A DNA stretch of 34,090 bases from an uncultured Verrucomicrobiota bacterium. GTDB lineage: Bacteria; Verrucomicrobiota; Verrucomicrobiia; Limisphaerales; UBA1319. Shown piece after piece: positions 1-8,985 of this stretch. A program made the position numbers and the translations under genes. Below the pieces are notes generated by a model, which had not been told where the DNA came from, made no database searches, and was given only the letters and a program-made list of their open reading frames with translations. Location of the stretch: the NCBI GenBank assembly GCA_903845125.1, contig CAIMWS010000339.1:1-34090 (forward strand). The letters are read 5' to 3'. How positions within the stretch are numbered: the stretch's first letter is position 1; each line of letters starts with the position of its first letter.

Positions 1-179
1 ACGCTCTGCGCGCCCTGGCCCGGATGCATGATCCGCAGCTGGCCGCGGCCGAGGCCCAGCGGGGCCAGGCTTTTCAGGCCTTCAAGATCTCCGGCCACGC
101 GGGCGGTTTGCTGGCCCTGTTCTCCACGCATCCCCCGCTGGAGGAGCGCATCGCCCAGCTGGAGAAAAGCGCTGTCTGA
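1..179 (+). CDS. M48-family (HtpX-like) metallopeptidase, C-terminal fragment
   Basis: Only the last 58 codons lie in the window, read from base 3 to a TGA at 177-179; the 5' part is missing. The fragment ends with STHPPLEERIAQLE, the characteristic C-terminal signature of HtpX-like M48 zinc metallopeptidases, preceded by a Gly/Leu-rich segment. The HExxH catalytic motif would lie upstream and cannot be seen. Members of this family are usually membrane-bound or secreted proteases acting in protein quality control. The assignment rests on this C-terminal signature alone. A GC-rich hairpin and T-tract follow at 221-268. Confidence 0.72.
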   Translation, partial: ALRALARMHDPQLAAAEAQRGQAFQAFKISGHAGGLLALFSTHPPLEERIAQLEKSAV

Positions 180-220
180 TCGCCTGGAGCGGGGCGGGGG
201 TATTGGTTTTCAGCATTCAG

Positions 221-268
221 CGGGCTGCCAGCGGCCGCTTGCCGGCCGGGGCGCCCGTTTCCTTTTTT
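221..268 (+). terminator. Probable Rho-independent terminator after the M48 gene
   Basis: An outer stem CGGGC (221-225) pairs with GCCCG (253-257). Inside it CGGCCG (232-237) pairs with CGGCCG (243-248) around a five-base loop. A T-rich tract, TTTCCTTTTTT, follows directly at 258-268. It lies about 40 bases after the peptidase stop and before the CotH gene. Confidence 0.5.
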
Positions 269-327
269 GACAGCCAAGGTTTGAATTGGTTTTGGTATGG
301 CTTTTGCTGTAAAAGGGAATGGATTGC

Positions 328-3300
328 ATGAATATGATTGAATCAACCAAAGCCGCCGGCCTGGGACGCCTGTTTTTAATCTGGCTGACCACTTGGGGGG
401 GAGCCGCTTTAGCCCAGCCGAATCCCGTATGGACCGCTTTCAATGACCATTACGCCGGCGCGGGCACCGGCGCCAATGTCACCGCCTGGAACGTTTTTGG
501 CACGCAGAGCGGTGCCCTGGGTAATTCCGGCGCCCTGGTGGATGCCGCCACCGGCCGGAAGCTGCCGGTGATCCTCACGGTGAACAGCAGCGGAACGGTG
601 GGCCAGGGGAGCACTTCCGGGCGGCCCGCCGCCGGCACGCCCGCTTACGACCTGTTCAATGGCTATGTCGATTGGACCAGCGGCCCTGCCCCCACCGCAC
701 CGCAAATTTACCCCGGGGCGGAAATCGATTATGTGTTCACCGGCCTGGACCCGGAGCGGCGGTATGCGTTTGCCGGCACGGGCATCCGCGGCGGCAGCGG
801 CGGCACTTATCCCCAACGCTGGTCTTTGATCGAACTGGCAGGGGCGGAGGCCTTCACCCCCGCCCACACCACGGGAGCGGGCGTTTACACCAACGGCCTG
901 CCCGCCTCCCAGGTGGCCATGAATACCGGCCAAAACGGCGCCACGGGCGACCTGGCTCAGTGGGACAACATCAACCCCGGCGCCGATGGCGCCATTACCA
1001 TCCGCTGCGCCTATTATGGGGGCGCCATCCCCGGTGGGACTGCCACCGGCCCCTATGGCTATGGGCTGATGGCGATCCAACTACAGGAGTTCAACCCCAT
1101 CCCGCGCCCGGCGGCCATCGTCTTGCACCCGTCCGATGTGAGCGTGTGGGAGCTGGCACCCGCCACGTTCCAGGCCCGGGCGGAGGGCAATCCCGAGCCG
1201 GTTTTTCAGTGGTATCGCGACGGCCAGGCCATCCCCGGCGCCACCCACAGCGATTATACCCTGGCCGGAGCCGTCCTGGGCGACGACCACGCCACCTTTT
1301 TCGTCGTGGCCAGCAACTGGGTGGCCAATGCCAGCTGCCTCGCCACCAGCACCGTGGCGCGGCTCACGGTGTCGGCCGACACCACTCCGCCGGTGCAAGC
1401 GTCCGTGCTGCCTCCCGCCAATAGCGTCCTGGCCAGCCTGCAGACCATCGAAGTATTTTTCTCCAAGCCGGTGAACGGCGTGGAGGCGGCGGACCTGCTG
1501 GTCAACGGGGTGCCCGCCACCAGTCTGGAGGAGGTGACCGCCTCGCAATATTATTTCAAGGTGGCCCAGCCGGCCCCGGGCAAGGTGCAGGTGGCCTGGA
1601 GCAGCAGCCATGGCATCACCGACACCACCGCCGCCGCCAATCGTTTCGCGGGCGGAGCCTGGACTTACCAGCTGGAAACCAACTCGCTCTATGCGGTGCG
1701 CATCAACGAATTCATGGCTGCCAACAAGCACGGGATCCGCGACGAGGATGGGGATTATTCGGACTGGATCGAGCTGTATAATGCCAGCTCTGTGGCAGTG
1801 CCGCTGGCGGGCTGCCATCTCACGGATAGCGGCCGCGATCTGACCGGGTGGCAATTCCCGGCGGTGGCGCTGCCCGCGAAAGGCTATCTGCTGGTCTGGG
1901 CCTCCGGCAAAAACCGGGTGAATCCCGCCGCCGCGCTGCACACGAGTTTCAAGCTCAACAAGGAAGGTGGCTATCTGGCCTTGGTGCTGCCTGATGGCAC
2001 CAACATCCTCTCCGACTTCCATCCGTCGTACCCGGCCCAAACCACCGATGTTTCCTACGGACGGGATATTTCCGATCCCTCCGCCGTGGGCTTCTTCACC
2101 ACGCCCACGCCCCGGGAGGCGAACCGGTCGGTGGGGGCCGGTTTCGGGCCGGAGGTGCGGTTTGCCCGTCCCAGCGGTACTTTCACCCAGCCGTTCGCGC
2201 TGGAATTGAGCACCACGGCCACCAACGCTGTCATCCGCTACACTTTTGGCACCAATATGCCCCAGGCCACCAGCCCCGCCTACACTGGCCCCATCGTCAT
2301 TTCCAGCACGGTCCAGGTGCGGGCCCGCACCTTTGTACCCGGCCTGCTGCCCGGGGAGATCCAATCCGCCGATTATTTCCGCCTGGACACCGCCACCACC
2401 AACGTGACCCGGTTCGCTTCCACCCTGCCGATCATGGTGATCCACAATCACGGCGGCGGGGACGTGCCCATGGGCGAAACGGCCGGGGGCTACGCGCAAT
2501 TTGCCATGCTGCAGGTTTTTGAGCCCAAAAACGGCTTGAGCGCCCTCACCAACCAGCCGGATCTGGCGATCCAATGCACCATCCATCGGCGCGGCCAGGC
2601 CACGCGTTACCTCCCCAAGGCGAGCTTGCGCGTGGAAACCACCGACGAATACGGCGGCGGCAAAAGCGTGCCCCTGCTGGGCTACCCGGCGGACAACGAC
2701 TGGGTGCTCTACGGCATCAACGGCTACGACAAAGTCCTGATGCACAATCCCCTGGCCCATGGATTATACCGCCAGATGGGGCACTACTCCTCCCGCACCC
2801 GGTTCGTGGAGGTGTTCCTCAAGGACGACTCCGGCGCTCCCGGCTCCATCACCGCCGCTGATTACAACGGCTTATACGTGCTGGAGGAGAAGATCAAAAT
2901 CACGCCGCACCGGGTGGATATCGACCCGCTCCAGCCGGAAAACAACACCCAGCCCAGCGTCACCGGCGGCTACCTGTTCAGCGTGGACAAGGACGGCCCG
3001 TCGCCCGGTTTCTACGCGGCCAATTCCTCGATGTGGTACCTGGACCCGGACGGGCCCACGATCTCCACGCCGCAGCGAGCGGCCCAGCAACAGTATCTCA
3101 ACAATTACCTGAATAACTTTTACACCGCCCTGACGGGCGCCAGCTGGACCAGCCCCACCACCGGCTACGCGGCCTACATCGATGTGCCAGCCTGGATCGA
3201 TTTCCACCTGCACCAGGTGTTCGTGTTCAACGCGGACATGCTCCGCATCAGCACCTATTGGTGCAAGCCGCGCAACGGGAAAATCACCCCCGCAGCGTTG

Positions 3301-6300
3301 TGGGATTTCGACCGCGCCTTCGGCATGTATTCGGCGGATGGCGACGTGCGCGGCTTCAATCCCTGGCGCTGGCAATCCGGCGCGAGCGACGGCGGCACCG
3401 ATCCTTTCAACGCGGGCGGCACCTACCATAATCCCTGGTACAGCCGCCTCTTCACTGATCCGGATTTCTGGCAAAAGTGGATCGACCGCTACCAGGAGCT
3501 GCGGCAAACGGTTTACAGCCAATCCAACCTGGTGGCCATGATCGACCGCTTCGGCAACGAAGTGGCCAGCGCCACCCCCCGGGAATACGCCCGCTGGACC
3601 GGCCAGGGCAGCTCGGATACCTCCCCCAACCGCGGAGCCATCTCGGCCGATGGCTGGTCCTACAACTTCCCCGGCACCTGGGCGGGCCAGGTCCAATTCG
3701 TGAAAACCTGGTTCGCCAACCGCACCACCTTCATGGACACCAATTTCCTGGCCCCACCCACGGTCAGCCGGCCGCCCGGCCCCACCAGCGCCGGCACCGC
3801 CCTGACGATCGCCCCGGCTACGGAGCCCGGCAGTTCCTTGCTATATACCCTGGACGGCACCGATCCCCGGCTGGCGGGCGGCGGCATCTCCCCCAAGGCC
3901 TTGTCGAACGCCGGGCCGGCCACCATCACCATCACCGGCAACCTCCGCCTGTTTGCCCGGTCGTGGAACCTCAGCCACCGCAATCAGACCGGCCTGCATA
4001 AACCGCCCATCAGCAGCCCGTGGTCGGGCCCCACGGAGGGCTCTTACTACCTGGGGGTTCCCTCGCTGCGGATCGCGGAAATCATGTATCATCCCGCTCC
4101 ACCGCCGGCGGGCAACACCAACGATCCGGGTAATTTCGAATACCTCGAGCTGGTCAACTGCAGCGGCGATGCGCTCAGCCTGGCCGGCTTCCGGCTGGCC
4201 AACGCGGTGGAGTTTGTCTTCACCGCCACCAACCGGATCACCAGCCTGGCCCCGGGCGGCCGGGTGCTGGTGGTGCGCAACCAGGCGGCCTTCGTCTCCC
4301 GCTATCCCCAGGCCGCCAGCCTGGTGGCGGGCGTGTACACCCGCAGCCTGGGCAATGGCGGCGACCACCTCACTTTGCTGGGCCCCCTGGGGGAGCTCAT
4401 CCAGGATTTTGAATACGATCCCGCCTGGCACCCCATCACCGACGGCCTCGGTTTTTCCCTGGTGGCGGTGGATGAAAGCGCCGCGCTCAACGCCTGGACC
4501 AACCAGGCCCAATGGCACCCCAGCGCCTTCAACGGAGGCTCCCCGGGGGCGGCGGATCCCGGGGCGTCCGCCATCCCGCCCGTCCTGGTGAATGAAATCC
4601 TCGCCAATCTCCTCCCACCCGCTGACGATGCCATCGAGCTTTGGAATCCCAATCCCACGCCGGTCGATATCGGTTATTGGCGCCTCACTGATGATCCGGA
4701 CCGGCCGGATAAATTTGTGATCCCGCCCGGCACCACCCTCCCGGCGGGGGGCTTCACGGTCTTTTACCGGACCAATAGTTTTGGAGTCCCCGGCTCCACC
4801 AATGCGCTGGGCCAGGCCAACGACGCTTTCGGGCTCAGCGAGGAGGGCGAGGCGGTTTATCTTTTTTCCGGGGACCCGGCCGGCCGGCTCACCGGCTATT
4901 TCCATAAGCTGGAATTCGGGCCATCCGCGCCCGGGGTATCCTGCGGCAGCCACACGAACAGCGTGGGCCGGGTCTTCCCGGTGGCGCAAAGCACGCCCAC
5001 CTTGGGCCAGGCCAACGCCCGCCCGCTGATTGGCCCCGTGATCATCGACGAAATCCAGTATCATCCGCCGTCCCTGGTGGTGGGCGGGATGGTGGTGGGC
5101 AACGCCCGGGACGAGTTTATTGAGCTGCGCAATACCGCTGCGGAATCGGTGGCCCTGTTCGATGCGGACCATCCGGCCAATACCTGGCATATGCGGGGTG
5201 GCGTGCATTATGCGTTTCCCCCGGGCGTGGTCCTGCCGCCCGGCGGCAGCCTCCTGGTGGTGGGCTTCAGCCCGGAGGCGGATCCCGTCTCCCTGGCGGC
5301 GTTCAAAGCCTTTTACCACCTCACCAACCAGCCGCCCATTTACGGGCCGTTCACCGGCCAGCTCAACAACGCGGGCGACCGGGTGGAGTTGACCCGGCCC
5401 GGCTCCCCCAACCCCAATACCCAGGTGGCGCCGGAAATCCTGGTGGACGGGGTCGAATATGGGGTGGCCAACCCCTGGCCGTCCATGGCGGACGGGGCCA
5501 GCATCAGTTTGCAGCGGCTGGATGAAGCCGCCTTTGGGAACGATCCCGCCAACTGGTTTGCGGGTCCGCCAGCACCCGCCCGGAGCCAGCCTCTGGAAAT
5601 CATCGTGCCGCCGGAATCCCAAACCGTGGCGGAGGAATCCACGGCCACGTTCAGCGTGGCGGTCCGCGGCGCCGGGCCTTTCACCTGGCAATGGTATTGG
5701 AACGGCCAGCCCCTGGCGGAGGCCACCCAATCCAGCTTGTGGCTGACCCATGTGCAGCTGGCCCAGGCGGGCGCCTATTCCGTCGCCGTGGGCAATGGCA
5801 CGGAAACGGTCCGCGGCGGCCCTGCCCAGCTGGTGGTGCTGCCCCTGCCGGTGATCACCCGCCCGCCCGCCGTGGTGCAAATCGAGCCGGGCGACCTCCT
5901 GCGTTTGACGGTGGCCGCCACCGGCTCGGGCACGATCCGCTACCAGTGGCAGTTCAATGGCCGGGATCTTCCCGGCGCCACCGGCGATGCGCTGGTCATC
6001 GAAAACGCCCAGCCCGCGGACTCCGGCGCCTACCGGGTGCTGGTCTCGGATGCAGTGGGCACCCGGGCCAGCCAGCCAGCCCAGGTGGCCGTGGGCGGGC
6101 CGGTGGTCCAGCTGGCCGTCGAGCTGCAGGCCAGCGGAGTGGTGATCTCCTGGCCGGATGCGCCGGGCGCCTGGCTGCTGGAGGAAACCGCGGATCTGGC
6201 CAGCCCGATCCGGTGGCAGGCCTCAGCCATCAACCCCCTCCTGGCGGCCGGCCGCTGGCAGGCCACGGCGCCGGCTGGCAGCGGCGCCAGCCGGTATTTC

Positions 6301-6318
6301 CGGCTCAAACGGCAATAA
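328..6318 (+). CDS. Secreted CotH-kinase family protein with four lamin-tail domains and three Ig-like domains
   Basis: This is a 1,996-residue exported multidomain protein. I chose ATG 328 because AGGGA (314-318) sits nine bases upstream; ATG 319 abuts that site. A signal peptide ends near an A-L-A site about 30 residues in. Approximate order: N-terminal beta domain (30-255), Ig-like (261-348), Big_5-like (351-452), lamin-tail 1 (457-590), chitobiase-C-like (607-690), CotH kinase (700-1110), second chitobiase-C-like (1143-1225), lamin-tails 2-4 (1247-1380, 1420-1540, 1571-1725), two Ig-like (1756-1838, 1841-1928) and a short C-terminal beta domain. The CotH part has GLYVLEEKIK from residue 848 and WDFDRAFG from 992, the expected kinase-like motifs. 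CotH proteins phosphorylate spore-coat proteins in Bacillus. The role of these large versions is unknown, and the multiple beta domains suggest surface adhesion or display. It converges on the next gene with a 21-base gap. Confidence 0.92.
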   Translation: MNMIESTKAAGLGRLFLIWLTTWGGAALAQPNPVWTAFNDHYAGAGTGANVTAWNVFGTQSGALGNSGALVDAATGRKLPVILTVNSSGTVGQGSTSGRPAAGTPAYDLFNGYVDWTSGPAPTAPQIYPGAEIDYVFTGLDPERRYAFAGTGIRGGSGGTYPQRWSLIELAGAEAFTPAHTTGAGVYTNGLPASQVAMNTGQNGATGDLAQWDNINPGADGAITIRCAYYGGAIPGGTATGPYGYGLMAIQLQEFNPIPRPAAIVLHPSDVSVWELAPATFQARAEGNPEPVFQWYRDGQAIPGATHSDYTLAGAVLGDDHATFFVVASNWVANASCLATSTVARLTVSADTTPPVQASVLPPANSVLASLQTIEVFFSKPVNGVEAADLLVNGVPATSLEEVTASQYYFKVAQPAPGKVQVAWSSSHGITDTTAAANRFAGGAWTYQLETNSLYAVRINEFMAANKHGIRDEDGDYSDWIELYNASSVAVPLAGCHLTDSGRDLTGWQFPAVALPAKGYLLVWASGKNRVNPAAALHTSFKLNKEGGYLALVLPDGTNILSDFHPSYPAQTTDVSYGRDISDPSAVGFFTTPTPREANRSVGAGFGPEVRFARPSGTFTQPFALELSTTATNAVIRYTFGTNMPQATSPAYTGPIVISSTVQVRARTFVPGLLPGEIQSADYFRLDTATTNVTRFASTLPIMVIHNHGGGDVPMGETAGGYAQFAMLQVFEPKNGLSALTNQPDLAIQCTIHRRGQATRYLPKASLRVETTDEYGGGKSVPLLGYPADNDWVLYGINGYDKVLMHNPLAHGLYRQMGHYSSRTRFVEVFLKDDSGAPGSITAADYNGLYVLEEKIKITPHRVDIDPLQPENNTQPSVTGGYLFSVDKDGPSPGFYAANSSMWYLDPDGPTISTPQRAAQQQYLNNYLNNFYTALTGASWTSPTTGYAAYIDVPAWIDFHLHQVFVFNADMLRISTYWCKPRNGKITPAALWDFDRAFGMYSADGDVRGFNPWRWQSGASDGGTDPFNAGGTYHNPWYSRLFTDPDFWQKWIDRYQELRQTVYSQSNLVAMIDRFGNEVASATPREYARWTGQGSSDTSPNRGAISADGWSYNFPGTWAGQVQFVKTWFANRTTFMDTNFLAPPTVSRPPGPTSAGTALTIAPATEPGSSLLYTLDGTDPRLAGGGISPKALSNAGPATITITGNLRLFARSWNLSHRNQTGLHKPPISSPWSGPTEGSYYLGVPSLRIAEIMYHPAPPPAGNTNDPGNFEYLELVNCSGDALSLAGFRLANAVEFVFTATNRITSLAPGGRVLVVRNQAAFVSRYPQAASLVAGVYTRSLGNGGDHLTLLGPLGELIQDFEYDPAWHPITDGLGFSLVAVDESAALNAWTNQAQWHPSAFNGGSPGAADPGASAIPPVLVNEILANLLPPADDAIELWNPNPTPVDIGYWRLTDDPDRPDKFVIPPGTTLPAGGFTVFYRTNSFGVPGSTNALGQANDAFGLSEEGEAVYLFSGDPAGRLTGYFHKLEFGPSAPGVSCGSHTNSVGRVFPVAQSTPTLGQANARPLIGPVIIDEIQYHPPSLVVGGMVVGNARDEFIELRNTAAESVALFDADHPANTWHMRGGVHYAFPPGVVLPPGGSLLVVGFSPEADPVSLAAFKAFYHLTNQPPIYGPFTGQLNNAGDRVELTRPGSPNPNTQVAPEILVDGVEYGVANPWPSMADGASISLQRLDEAAFGNDPANWFAGPPAPARSQPLEIIVPPESQTVAEESTATFSVAVRGAGPFTWQWYWNGQPLAEATQSSLWLTHVQLAQAGAYSVAVGNGTETVRGGPAQLVVLPLPVITRPPAVVQIEPGDLLRLTVAATGSGTIRYQWQFNGRDLPGATGDALVIENAQPADSGAYRVLVSDAVGTRASQPAQVAVGGPVVQLAVELQASGVVISWPDAPGAWLLEETADLASPIRWQASAINPLLAAGRWQATAPAGSGASRYFRLKRQ

Positions 6319-6339
6319 ACCAACCGCGTCCGGAAGGGG

Positions 6340-8262
6340 TTACCTGGCCTCCGGCTGAGGTTTGGGGCGGGGCGAGGCGTCGCCCGGGGTCAGGCCCATG
6401 GCCCAGGGCACCATCTCCAGCCACATTTTTTGGAGGCCGGGGTGGTCCCAAACTTCCGGGCTGTGCCCAAGCCCATTGTAGAGGACGCGCCCCTTGCCGT
6501 AGTTGCGGGCCCAGATGACGGCGAAATCCTGGTCCGTGCGGCGCACCTCTTTCCGGGCCAGGTCCACCTTGCCGGCATCCAGGCGCAACAGCACGCGGAC
6601 CTGGTCCCGGGAGAAATCCTTGATCTGGTAAATCTCATCCTTGAGGGTGAAAGTTTTGGGCAGGTGGCCCAGGCCGGGGAAGGCCGGATCTTCCACCACC
6701 AGCGGGGCGTCGAACTCACCCCAGGGATGGCCGTCAAAACGGCCGCCGAGCATTTCCCCGTAAGCCGGCCAGGAGAGCAGGGTGATCGCCGCGCTGTGCA
6801 CGCCGATGAATCCCTTGCCTTCCTCCTTCACAAAGGCGAGCAGATCGGCTTTCTGCGACTCGTCCAAGTCCAGGTCCCCATCGGTGAAAAACAGGACCGC
6901 ATCGAAGGCGTCCAGGTTTTTGGCGCCCCATTTCAGCGGCTTTTTGGTGATGGCGGTGCAGTCGGTGCGGAACACGGTGTCCCAGCGCCGGGAGCTGCGG
7001 CCGGTTTGGTAAAGGGCGGCCATGGCGCTGGACACCGAATCGTGCTGATAGCCCTTGGCCTGGCCGATCACCAGCAGGTTCCGGAGTTTGGCCTGGGCCG
7101 CGGGCCGGGGTTCGTGCTTCAGGATTTCATCATACAGGCTGAGGAAGCATTGGGCCGAGGTGGCCCCACGGGCTCCCCCGCCGCCCTTTTTGGCAGCCGC
7201 CAATTCCTCCAAAAATCCGCCGGCGCTGGTCCATACCGTTTGCACCATGCCGGCGAAACGGCTTTTCAGGGCGGGGGTGGCGCGTTGGCGGAACTGGACC
7301 ATGTCCTGGGCCTGGAGCACCGCGCTCGCCGGATTTTTCCAGGGGCAGGTGACCACCTGCAGGCCTTTCATGGCGAAATACACGGCCGATGGGTCGGGTC
7401 TTTCGTAATGCCAGTCGCAGATGACCACATCCTTGGGGATGAGGTCGATGGCCGCCTCCGTGTGGTTGAGGCTGGCCTCCCATTCGCCCAGGCCGGTGCT
7501 GCGGCCATCCAGGAGGCGGTCGCCCCAGATCCACAGTTTCCGGCCCCGCTGGTTCAGATGGTTTCGGATCAGCCGGATCTCCCCGGCGAAAAGCTCGCTC
7601 GGGCTCCGGCCGGAACACCGGGGGCAGCGGTCTTCACCCAGGTAAAACACTTCGTCCATGCCGGCGTGGAAGGCGTCCGTCTCAAAGGCCTCGCAGATTT
7701 CATCGACCAGCGCGAACACCACCTCGTGCACCTTGGGATGCAGCGGGCAATAGCTCTTGCAGTAGAGCTTGTCCGGATTCGGCCAGCTGTATTTTGCGGG
7801 CATTTTCACCCACGGCGTCTCGTCGAATTCCGGGTATTGCCGCAGCAGATTCCCGAGGGAGGCGGCCCACGACTGGTGGCCCAGCAAATTGATCTGCGGG
7901 ATGATCCGGATACCGCCCGCCCGGCAGACCTCCACCAGCTTTTTCACGTCCTCCCGGGCCAGGCCCCGCGGGTCTTTCAGCTCCGGATGGCTGGTGTATT
8001 GGTAATTGTAATCCACCCGCAAGATCAGCGTGTTCACCCGCCGGGGAGCCAGTTCCTCCCGGATAAAGGCGAGAAAGGCCTCCAGTTGGTGGGCCGATGG
8101 CGCGGCGATGGCGAAGCCCCGGATGGGGAATGCCTGATCCAAGCCGGAAGCGTTTTCAGCGCCCAGGCCCAGCGGAGCCGCCCGCAGGCCAAGCGCCGCC
8201 ACCAGGGATCCGAGAAAAACGAGGGAGTTCAGGATTGTCTTTTTCTTAAAGTGGATACGCAT
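6340..8262 (-). CDS. Secreted GH20-like / ThuA-domain fusion protein
   Basis: This is a 640-residue protein with a signal peptide (lysine-rich start, hydrophobic stretch to about residue 29). Residues about 45-345 resemble a GH20 beta-hexosaminidase TIM barrel: GIRIIPQINLLGH (117-129) matches the family's substrate-side strand, and HAGMDE (199-204) provides the His-x-Gly-x-Asp-Glu motif with D203-E204 as the catalytic pair. Residues about 390-625 are a ThuA (trehalose-utilisation-like, class I amidotransferase fold) domain, with GFIGVHSA (484-491) and YGKGRVLYNGLGHSPEVW (588-605). A usual GH20 partner domain is not evident. The protein probably acts on an amino-sugar-containing glycan outside the cytoplasm. 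ThuA domains have no settled biochemistry, though some act in keto-sugar metabolism. No clear Shine-Dalgarno sequence precedes ATG 8262. Confidence 0.85.
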   Translation of the reverse strand: MRIHFKKKTILNSLVFLGSLVAALGLRAAPLGLGAENASGLDQAFPIRGFAIAAPSAHQLEAFLAFIREELAPRRVNTLILRVDYNYQYTSHPELKDPRGLAREDVKKLVEVCRAGGIRIIPQINLLGHQSWAASLGNLLRQYPEFDETPWVKMPAKYSWPNPDKLYCKSYCPLHPKVHEVVFALVDEICEAFETDAFHAGMDEVFYLGEDRCPRCSGRSPSELFAGEIRLIRNHLNQRGRKLWIWGDRLLDGRSTGLGEWEASLNHTEAAIDLIPKDVVICDWHYERPDPSAVYFAMKGLQVVTCPWKNPASAVLQAQDMVQFRQRATPALKSRFAGMVQTVWTSAGGFLEELAAAKKGGGGARGATSAQCFLSLYDEILKHEPRPAAQAKLRNLLVIGQAKGYQHDSVSSAMAALYQTGRSSRRWDTVFRTDCTAITKKPLKWGAKNLDAFDAVLFFTDGDLDLDESQKADLLAFVKEEGKGFIGVHSAAITLLSWPAYGEMLGGRFDGHPWGEFDAPLVVEDPAFPGLGHLPKTFTLKDEIYQIKDFSRDQVRVLLRLDAGKVDLARKEVRRTDQDFAVIWARNYGKGRVLYNGLGHSPEVWDHPGLQKMWLEMVPWAMGLTPGDASPRPKPQPEAR

Positions 8263-8340
8263 GAGGAGACATTATGAGTCGTCCCCATGCGGTGTCGAGC
8301 AGGTATTCGCAGGTATTGCCTGATATGGGCTGCCACTCCC

Positions 8341-8362
8341 GCCCGCGCTCGCCGGCGCGGGC
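8341..8362. repeat. Perfect 8-bp GC hairpin in the gap between two minus-strand genes
   Basis: GCCCGCGC (8341-8348) and GCGCGGGC (8355-8362) form a perfect 8-bp stem with a six-base loop. It lies about 110 bases past the zinc-ribbon stop codon, in the 208-base gap before the fusion gene. It could help terminate zinc-ribbon transcription, but no T-tract follows on the minus strand, so its function is uncertain. Confidence 0.3.
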
Positions 8363-8470
8363 TTGGCGGATGCCGTCAGGCCAGGCCAGCCCAACGAAAA
8401 CACCACTTCCCCGAACTGAACTGGCCCGCAGCTTCTGTCTGGTTAGACCGTACTGTGCTCCGGCCCTGGA

Positions 8471-8860
8471 TCAGGCTTCGGGCTCGGTGGGAGGAGCGGC
8501 TTTCTTGCGGCCGCGTTTTTTCTTGGGCGTTTCAACCGGCGGCGCCGCAACTTCGGCGGCGATCGAACCGGGGGCGGCGATCAGGTAACGGCCGCAGGTA
8601 TCGCAGATCGTGATATCCTCGGCCCGCAGCAATTTGGCGAAAATGCCGGAAGCCATGCGCATGTGGCACTCGGCGCAAACCCCATTGCGGACCACCGAGA
8701 CACCTTTTCTCCCGCGCGTCATGAGGCGGTCGTAATGGCCCAAAATCGGGGGTGGAACCAGGCCACGCAATTTGGCAATTTCCTCCTGGTTTTCGGGCGG
8801 GATGGGCGACGGCCCCAGTTCGAGGTTTTGCAGGACTAACAGTTGCTCGATAATTTTCAT
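8471..8860 (-). CDS. Short C4-type zinc-ribbon protein with basic tail
   Basis: This is a 129-residue soluble protein. Two CxxC pairs, C62-C65 and C86-C89, form a four-cysteine zinc site of the type found at the C-terminus of zf-RING_7/CT398-like proteins. Those relatives usually carry a long N-terminal coiled coil of over 100 residues; here only about 45 residues precede the zinc ribbon. The C-terminus (112-129) is Pro/Ala-rich with a KKKRGRKK run resembling an AT-hook, which suggests nucleic-acid contact. It is 125 bases downstream of the Ehr-type operon in the same direction, without a clear terminator between, so it could receive read-through. Its function is not established. Confidence 0.8.
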   Translation of the reverse strand: MKIIEQLLVLQNLELGPSPIPPENQEEIAKLRGLVPPPILGHYDRLMTRGRKGVSVVRNGVCAECHMRMASGIFAKLLRAEDITICDTCGRYLIAAPGSIAAEVAAPPVETPKKKRGRKKAAPPTEPEA

Positions 8861-8985
8861 AATGGCATTTGTGACGCCGGGAGTGATTCTCCGTCAGGTT
8901 TGTTCACCATTGCAACACATTTTTGACGCTTTCCTGGCGGGCACCTGGCGGTGGCGCCGGCTGGATCGCTGGAAAAGCCGTGGTT

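Noticed and set aside
267..272. TTGACA as the -35 box of the CotH gene
   Set aside because: No -10 hexamer lies at 16-18 bases, and the sequence is part of the T-tract end of the probable terminator.
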